DNA from: Pseudomonas viridiflava
GTDB taxonomy: Bacteria > Pseudomonadota > Gammaproteobacteria > Pseudomonadales > Pseudomonadaceae
NCBI RefSeq assembly: GCF_001642795.1
Contig: NZ_LKEH01000047.1
Coordinates: 335,484-371,160 of the forward strand
Reading direction: 5' to 3'
Length of the DNA stretch: 35,677 nucleotides
Positions 31,036 to 35,677 of this stretch are shown piece by piece; position 1 is the stretch's first letter, and each line of letters starts with the position of its first letter. The notes beneath the pieces were generated by a model. The model was not told the DNA's origin and did not search any database. It saw nothing but the letters and a program-made list of their open reading frames with translations. The position numbers were made by a program, and so were the translations under genes.

Positions 31036-31071
31036 GGGAACGTGCGTCGATCCTGGCGGTGAGTGCCGCGC

Positions 31072-31080
31072 ATCATAACA
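31072..31080 (-). promoter_or_regulatory. Extended -10 promoter of the GntR gene
   Basis: On the minus strand TGTTATGAT (TG-N-TATGAT), with transcription expected about 30 bases before the gntR ATG. No -35 box is evident, which an extended -10 can tolerate. This would let the regulator be made independently of the dehydratase. Confidence 0.45.
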
Positions 31081-31103
31081 CTGCGCATCGCCCAAGGCGG
31101 CCG

Positions 31104-31130
31104 CCCGTGGGAGGGGCAGCCGCTTCTCAG
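31104..31130. repeat. Decayed REP-like element
   Basis: CCCGTGGGAGGGGCAGCCGC begins like the REP units at 30156 and 35608 (CCCGTGGGAGGCGGC) but then diverges. It lies between the dehydratase and gntR genes and might attenuate read-through. Confidence 0.45.
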
Positions 31131-31156
31131 GACAGGGAACTGATGGCAGTCAGCGA

Positions 31157-32899
31157 CTAGTGAGAATGCCTCGGCACTTCAGAGCCTCGGTTGCCGATCA
31201 GGAAGTCGAAATCGCAGCCCTGATCCGCTTGCATGACGTGATCGATATACAGCTGGCGATAGCCACCCAGCAGCAATTGAGGTGGTGCCTGCCAGTCGGC
31301 CAGACGCGCCGCCAGTTCCGCTTCAGGAATGTCCAGGTGCAAACGCCCGCTGGCGCAGTCCAGTTCGATCCAGTCGCCTTCCTTCACCACCGCCAGCGGT
31401 CCGCCTGCCGCCGCTTCCGGTGCCACATGCAGCACCACGGTGCCGTAGGCCGTACCGCTCATGCGCGCATCGGAAATCCGCACCATATCGGTCACGCCCT
31501 GGGCCAGCAGCTTGGCCGGAAGGCCCATGTTGCCGACCTCCGCCATGCCGGGATAACCCTTGGGTCCGCAGTTCTTGAGGACCATCACGGAGGTTGCGTC
31601 GATGTCCAGATCCGGATCGTTGATGCGGGCCTTGTACATCTCGAAATTCTCGAACACCACGGCGCGACCGCGATGTTGCATCAGCGCAGGTGTCGCAGCG
31701 GAAGGCTTGAGCACGGCGCCCAGCGGGGCGAGGTTACCGCGCAGCACGCAGATACCGCCGTCGGCGCGGATCGGGTTGTCCAGCGCGCGGATCACCTGAT
31801 CTTCGCCATAGATCGGCGAGTTGCAGGTGTTCTCGGCAATGCTTTTGCCGTTGACGGTCAGTGCGTCAGGGTTGGGCAGCAGACCGGCTTCATTCATGCG
31901 TCGCAGCACGGCGGGCAGGCCACCCGCGTAGTAGAACTCTTCCATCAGGAAGCGCCCGGACGGTTGCAGGTCGACGATGGTTGGCATGCCGCGACCGACG
32001 CGGGTCCAGTCATCCAGCTCCAGATCGACACCGATGCGTCCGGCGATGGCTTTCAGGTGGATCACAGCGTTGGTCGAGCCACCGATGGCGGCGTTGACCC
32101 GGATTGCGTTCTCGAACGCGGCCTTGGTCAGGATCTTCGACAAACGCAGGTCTTCACGAACCATGTCTACAGCGCGCATGCCGGACATGTGCGCGAGCAC
32201 GTAGCGTCGTGAATCCACTGCCGGAATCGCTGCGTTGTGTGGCAGCGAGGTGCCCAGCGCTTCGGCCATGCAGGCCATGGTGGATGCGGTGCCCATGGTG
32301 TTGCAGGTGCCTGCCGAGCGGGACATGCCGGCTTCGGCAGACAGGAATTCATCCAGGCTGATCGTGCCGGCTTTATAGGATTCATGCATCTGCCAGACGA
32401 TGGTGCCGGCGCCGATGTCCTTGCCTTCGTGCTTGCCGTTGAGCATCGGCCCACCGGTCACGACGATGGCCGGAATGTCGCAACTGGCCGCGCCCATCAG
32501 CAGGGCCGGGGTTGTCTTGTCACAGCCGGTCAGCAGCACAACGCCATCGATCGGGTTGCCGCGAATCGCTTCCTCGACATCCATGCTCGCCAGGTTGCGG
32601 GTGAACATCGCGGTAGGGCGCAGGTTGGATTCACCGTTGGAGAACACCGGGAATTCAACCGGCCAGCCACCGGCCTCGATCACGCCGCGTTTGACGTGTT
32701 CGGCAATCTGACGGAAGTGGGCGTTGCAAGGCGTCAGCTCTGACCAGGTGTTGCAAATGCCGATGATCGGCTTGCCTTGAAACTGATGGTCGGCGATGCC
32801 CTGATTCTTCATCCAGCTACGGTACATGAAGCCGTTCTTGTCGGCAGTGCCAAACCACTGGGCAGAACGAAGGGTCGGTTTTTTATCGGAGTCAGACAT
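31157..32899 (-). CDS. IlvD/Edd-family sugar-acid dehydratase, L-arabonate dehydratase type
   Basis: 580 residues; iron-sulfur dehydratase that removes water from an aldonate to give a 2-keto-3-deoxy acid. Cluster and metal segments are GICNTWSELTPCN, LTGCDKTTPALLMG and AGTCNTMGTASTMACMAEALG, with later IGGSTNAVIHL and SDARMSGTAYG. The N-terminus (RSAQWFGTADKNGFMYRSWMKNQG) and the length (about 580) match the characterised pentonate (L-arabinonate) dehydratases rather than IlvD (about 610) or Edd. Substrate choice between L-arabonate and other pentonates or hexonates is inference. It diverges from an MFS transporter and shares a control region with a GntR operator. Start ATG 32897-32899, with AGAGAG as a modest ribosome site. 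Confidence 0.88.
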   Translation of the reverse strand: MSDSDKKPTLRSAQWFGTADKNGFMYRSWMKNQGIADHQFQGKPIIGICNTWSELTPCNAHFRQIAEHVKRGVIEAGGWPVEFPVFSNGESNLRPTAMFTRNLASMDVEEAIRGNPIDGVVLLTGCDKTTPALLMGAASCDIPAIVVTGGPMLNGKHEGKDIGAGTIVWQMHESYKAGTISLDEFLSAEAGMSRSAGTCNTMGTASTMACMAEALGTSLPHNAAIPAVDSRRYVLAHMSGMRAVDMVREDLRLSKILTKAAFENAIRVNAAIGGSTNAVIHLKAIAGRIGVDLELDDWTRVGRGMPTIVDLQPSGRFLMEEFYYAGGLPAVLRRMNEAGLLPNPDALTVNGKSIAENTCNSPIYGEDQVIRALDNPIRADGGICVLRGNLAPLGAVLKPSAATPALMQHRGRAVVFENFEMYKARINDPDLDIDATSVMVLKNCGPKGYPGMAEVGNMGLPAKLLAQGVTDMVRISDARMSGTAYGTVVLHVAPEAAAGGPLAVVKEGDWIELDCASGRLHLDIPEAELAARLADWQAPPQLLLGGYRQLYIDHVMQADQGCDFDFLIGNRGSEVPRHSH

Positions 32900-32975
32900 G
32901 ATCGGCTCTCTTATTGTAAGACTTAATGTCGATGCTGCTGGCTAAGGTAAGCCTAAAAAACGCCGATTGGAAGAG

Positions 32976-33005
32976 TTGTCAGTTTAAATAGTATTACTAT
33001 ATAGT
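32976..33005 (+). promoter_or_regulatory. Promoter of the sugar-acid transporter with embedded GntR operator
   Basis: TTGTCA (32976-32981), an 18-base spacer and TATAGT (33000-33005) form a good sigma-70 promoter for the MFS gene at 33115. Inside the spacer lies TAGTATTACTA (32989-32999), a perfect match to the TNGTNNNACNA operator of FadR-type GntR proteins, extended to a 13-bp palindrome with one central base. Binding there would block RNA polymerase. On the other strand CTGACA (32977-32982) with a T-rich -10 at 17 bases could start the dehydratase transcript, so one site could control both directions. Confidence 0.65.
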
Positions 33006-33114
33006 CGTTTTCAGTTGAGGGACGACCCTTGCTTCGGTGTTGCTGCATATCGGCACCCAGGTACTGAGGTGATCCCCGCAGGTTCCATAACAAAAACAAT
33101 GGGAGACCGCCTTC

Positions 33115-34428
33115 ATGAGCCAGGAACTGCGGCTTATACGTCGCATTACGTTCAAACTGATTCCCTTTCTGATCCTGCTTTACCTGATTGCCTACGTGGA
33201 CCGCTCTGCCGTGGGCTTTGCCAAGCTGCACATGGGTGCCGACATCGGTATCGGCGACGCTGCCTACGGGCTGGGTGCCGGGCTGTTTTTCATCGGTTAC
33301 TTCCTGCTGGAAATCCCCAGTAACCTGATGCTCGAACGCTTTGGCGCACGCCGCTGGTTCGCCCGGATCATGATTACCTGGGGCGCCATCACCATTGGTA
33401 TGGCCTTCGTTCAGGGGCCGCACAGCTTCTACGTGATGCGCTTTCTGTTGGGCGCGGCCGAGGCGGGCTTCTTTCCTGGCGTGCTGTACTACATCACCCA
33501 GTGGTTCCCGGTTCGCCATCGCGGCAAGATATTGGGCCTGTTCATCCTCTCGCAACCCATCGCCATGATGATCACCGGTCCCGTGTCCGGCGGTCTGCTG
33601 GGCATGGACGGCGTCTTGGGCCTGCATGGCTGGCAGTGGCTGTTCATTGTTATCGGTACCCCTGCGATTCTGCTGACCTGGCCGGTGTTGCGCTGGTTGC
33701 CGGACGGTCCGCAGCAGGTGAACTGGATGAGTCAGGACGAGAAGGACTGGCTGACCGGCGAGCTGAAGAAGGATCTGGAAGAGTACGGCCAGACCCGCCA
33801 TGGCAATCCGCTGCATGCGCTCAAGGACAAGCGCGTGTTGTTGCTGGCGCTGTTCTACCTGCCCGTGACCTTGAGCATCTATGGACTTGGCCTGTGGCTG
33901 CCGACGCTGATCAAGCAGTTCGGCGGCAGTGATCTGACCACCGGTTTCGTCTCTTCAGTGCCTTACATTTTCGGGATCATCGGCCTGCTGATCGTGCCGC
34001 GCAGTTCCGACCGCCTCAACGACCGTTACGGCCATCTGGCGGTGCTGTATGTGCTGGGCGCCATCGGTCTGTTCTGCAGTGCCTGGCTGACGCTGCCAGT
34101 CGCGCAACTGGCAGCGTTGTGTGTCGTGGCGTTCGCGCTGTTTTCCTGCACGGCCGTGTTCTGGACCCTGCCGGGCCGTTTCTTTGCGGGTGCCAGTGCG
34201 GCAGCCGGTATTGCGTTGATCAACTCGGTCGGCAACCTGGGCGGCTATATTGGACCGTTCGTGATCGGCGCCCTGAAAGAGGTGACCGGCAGTCTGGCGT
34301 CAGGCCTGTACTTCCTGTCCGGCGTCATGGTCTTCGGTCTGGTGCTGACCGGCATCGTTTATCACGTGCTGGAGCGCAAACATGTGCTGCCAGCCTCCGA
34401 GTTTGCCGCCAGCGCCAAGGCGCGCTAG
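33115..34428 (+). CDS. MFS transporter, anion:cation symporter (ACS) family
   Basis: 437 residues, about 12 membrane segments. ACS features: a basic N-terminus, LIAYVDRSAVGFAKLHM at TM1, FFIGYFLLEIPSNLMLERFGARRWFARIM around TM2-3, then MRFLLGAAEAGFFPGVLYYITQWFP at TM4-5. These resemble transporters for tartrate, galactarate, phthalate and other sugar acids. Together with the divergent dehydratase and the downstream AraD1-type gene, uptake of an aldonate or related acid is likely. ATG at 33115 with GGGAG nine bases upstream. Confidence 0.9.
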   Translation: MSQELRLIRRITFKLIPFLILLYLIAYVDRSAVGFAKLHMGADIGIGDAAYGLGAGLFFIGYFLLEIPSNLMLERFGARRWFARIMITWGAITIGMAFVQGPHSFYVMRFLLGAAEAGFFPGVLYYITQWFPVRHRGKILGLFILSQPIAMMITGPVSGGLLGMDGVLGLHGWQWLFIVIGTPAILLTWPVLRWLPDGPQQVNWMSQDEKDWLTGELKKDLEEYGQTRHGNPLHALKDKRVLLLALFYLPVTLSIYGLGLWLPTLIKQFGGSDLTTGFVSSVPYIFGIIGLLIVPRSSDRLNDRYGHLAVLYVLGAIGLFCSAWLTLPVAQLAALCVVAFALFSCTAVFWTLPGRFFAGASAAAGIALINSVGNLGGYIGPFVIGALKEVTGSLASGLYFLSGVMVFGLVLTGIVYHVLERKHVLPASEFAASAKAR

Positions 34429-34461
34429 GTCCGGCTTTTCACTGTCTGAAAGGAGATTTCC

Positions 34462-35454
34462 ATGCGGTTGGTGCAATTTGAATTGAACAACGGTGAGCGT
34501 CGGGTCGGTCTGGTGGACGGCGATCAGGTGCGTGAAGTGCAGGGCGTAGAGAGCGTGCGCGAACTGGCACTGGCGGCGATCAAGGCCGGTTCAGGGCTTG
34601 CGCAGCAGGTCGAGCAGCGCGGTGTTGGCGAGGCGCATGATTACGCGCAACTGCTGGAAGAGCTGCGCATTCTGCCGCCACTGGATCACCCGGATCCGGC
34701 GCACTTGCTGGTCAGTGGTACGGGGCTGACGCATCTGGGCAGCGCTTCTGCGCGGGACAAGATGCATCAGCAGTCGGGCGACGAGTCAGCCATGACCGAC
34801 ACCATGCGCATCTTCAAGTGGGGCGTGGAAGGTGGCAAACCGCAAGCCGGGCAGGTCGGTGTGCAGCCGGAATGGTTCTACAAGGGCGATGGCAGCATTG
34901 TCGTGCGTCCGGGCGAGTCGTTCTCGCTGCCGCCGTTCGCTGAAGATGGCGGGGAAGAGCCGGAGTTGAGCGGTCTGTACGTGATCGGCCACGACCACAA
35001 GCCTTACCGGCTGGGCTACGCAATCGGCAATGAGTACTCCGACCACATCATGGAGCGCCGCAATTACCTGTACCTGGCCCACTCCAAGCTGCGCGCCTGC
35101 TCGTTCGGGCCGGAACTGCGCGTCGGTGATCTGCCGCAGAACCTGTCGGGCACCAGCAAGGTCTGGCGTGACGGCGAAGTGCTGTGGGAGAAAGAGTTCC
35201 TCAGCGGCGAGGCCAACATGTGCCATAGCCTGGAAAACCTTGAGTACCATCACTTCAAATACGCCCAGTTCCTGCGTCCAGGTGACGTGCACGTACATTT
35301 CTTCGGCACCGCGACGCTGTCCTTCGCCGACGGCATACGGACCCAGCCGGGGGATAAGTTCGAAGTCAGCCAGGCTGAATTCGGCAAGCCGCTGGTCAAC
35401 GGTCTGGCACCGAGCGAAGCGGTGTTTCAGCCGGGTGGAATTGGCAAGCTGTGA
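34462..35454 (+). CDS. AraD1/GguC-type FAH-fold protein
   Basis: 330 residues. Fumarylacetoacetate-hydrolase fold: VSGTGLTHLGSASARDKMH in the first half, then GLYVIGHDHKPYRLGYAIGNEYSDHIMERRNYLYLAHSKLR (metal-binding Glu and Asp region), and FLRPGDVHVHFFGTATLSF near the end. I recognise it as the AraD1/GguC family that neighbours pentonate genes. In related bacteria FAH-fold enzymes act on 2-keto-3-deoxypentonate or 2,4-diketo derivatives, so it probably takes the dehydratase product further; which reaction it performs is not decidable here. GGAG six bases upstream; 33 bases after the MFS gene, so one transcript. The next pathway enzyme would lie beyond the window or elsewhere. Confidence 0.85.
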   Translation: MRLVQFELNNGERRVGLVDGDQVREVQGVESVRELALAAIKAGSGLAQQVEQRGVGEAHDYAQLLEELRILPPLDHPDPAHLLVSGTGLTHLGSASARDKMHQQSGDESAMTDTMRIFKWGVEGGKPQAGQVGVQPEWFYKGDGSIVVRPGESFSLPPFAEDGGEEPELSGLYVIGHDHKPYRLGYAIGNEYSDHIMERRNYLYLAHSKLRACSFGPELRVGDLPQNLSGTSKVWRDGEVLWEKEFLSGEANMCHSLENLEYHHFKYAQFLRPGDVHVHFFGTATLSFADGIRTQPGDKFEVSQAEFGKPLVNGLAPSEAVFQPGGIGKL

Positions 35455-35493
35455 GATAAGGGCACCCATGTTGTTCTGCGCCATCTCCTCAAG

Positions 35494-35535
35494 GTGACGC
35501 AGAGCGTCACGGGCTGCATGCCCGCGCAGAGCACT
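35494..35535. repeat. Paired-hairpin repeat, copy 4 (second stem broken)
   Basis: GTGACGC-AGA-GCGTCAC (35494-35510) is the same first stem as copy 1 with AGA instead of GGA in the loop. The second unit, around GCCCGCGCAGAGC, has lost its right arm. It lies 40 bases after the AraD1-type gene. Confidence 0.75.
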
Positions 35536-35607
35536 CAGCGTTATACACAAGTTTGCAAGACGCGCAAAACGGGGGGCAAAACGAAAGTGACTGACTGAAT
35601 GCATACC

Positions 35608-35633
35608 CCCGTGGGAGGCGGCTTGCCGGCGAT
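35608..35633. repeat. REP element at the right edge
   Basis: The same 26-base unit as at 30156-30181 (CCCGTGGGAGGCGGCTTGCC...) in the same orientation. Its partner, if any, lies beyond the window. The remainder of the right edge (35634-35677) shows nothing else. Confidence 0.9.
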
Positions 35634-35677
35634 GGCGTCAGTTCAGTCACTGATAGATCGCTTCAGAAAAAGCATCG

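Noticed and set aside
31160..32212. 350-codon plus-strand frame opposite the dehydratase
   Set aside because: Antisense artefact; the dehydratase carries all cluster cysteines on the other strand.

Overview
The window looks like a chromosomal segment of a fluorescent Pseudomonas, most probably of the P. syringae group. This rests on gene content and order (AraC regulator / nitrilase-like protein / fadH / nadK / metallophosphatase / rhomboid / yeaC / DUF2797 / pepN), on GC-rich codon use, on REP elements with the core GTGGGAGGCGGCTTGCCGGC, and on paired GACGC-NNA-GCGTC hairpin repeats that I associate with P. syringae genomes. The assignment comes from memory of these families; no search was run.

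Layout. (1) 1-1205: the 5' part of a biosynthetic threonine ammonia-lyase gene (ilvA, minus strand) preceded by what reads as a complete, undisturbed transcription attenuator: promoter, 21-codon leader peptide with an Ile-Ile-Ile-Thr-Val-Ile run, competing antiterminator and terminator, then a second Ile-rich 36-codon ORF overlapping the ilvA start. A 28-codon plus-strand microgene with two inverted repeats upstream follows. (2) 1212-3397: a two-gene minus-strand operon, a membrane-anchored nitrilase-fold protein lacking the catalytic cysteine, then an AraC-type regulator. (3) 3620-11943: fadH, a PLP-dependent D-cysteine desulfhydrase/ACC deaminase-like enzyme, an MHS-family transporter, a repeat cluster, a translationally coupled fsr-arsB pair, and a convergent DUF1853 gene. 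(4) 11944-19990: a diguanylate cyclase behind a four-unit 14-bp tandem repeat, then the tightly overlapping housekeeping run nadK - metallophosphoesterase - rhomboid - yeaC - DUF2797 - pepN, closed by a strong terminator.

(5) 20235-26417: an eight-gene operon related to E. coli yjfIJKLMC (YjfI, PspA-like YjfJ, DUF2491, DUF350, DUF1190 lipoprotein, glutathionylspermidine-synthase-like ATP-grasp) into which a second rhomboid protease and a two-TM potassium-channel/TrkA-N protein are built. It is the most system-like block here and probably senses or responds to envelope state. (6) 26632-30096: a secreted BNR/YCF48-like beta-propeller protein and an RND/MMPL-type exporter. (7) 30322-35454: a sugar-acid catabolic locus: FadR-type GntR regulator, IlvD/Edd-family pentonate dehydratase, divergent ACS-family MFS transporter and an AraD1/GguC-type FAH-fold enzyme. 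A perfect GntR-type operator sits inside the promoter of the transporter. The right edge carries more copies of both repeat families.

The strongest items for follow-up are the ilvA attenuator (possibly on a leaderless message), the extended yjf/PspA operon, and the GntR operator embedded between -35 and -10.
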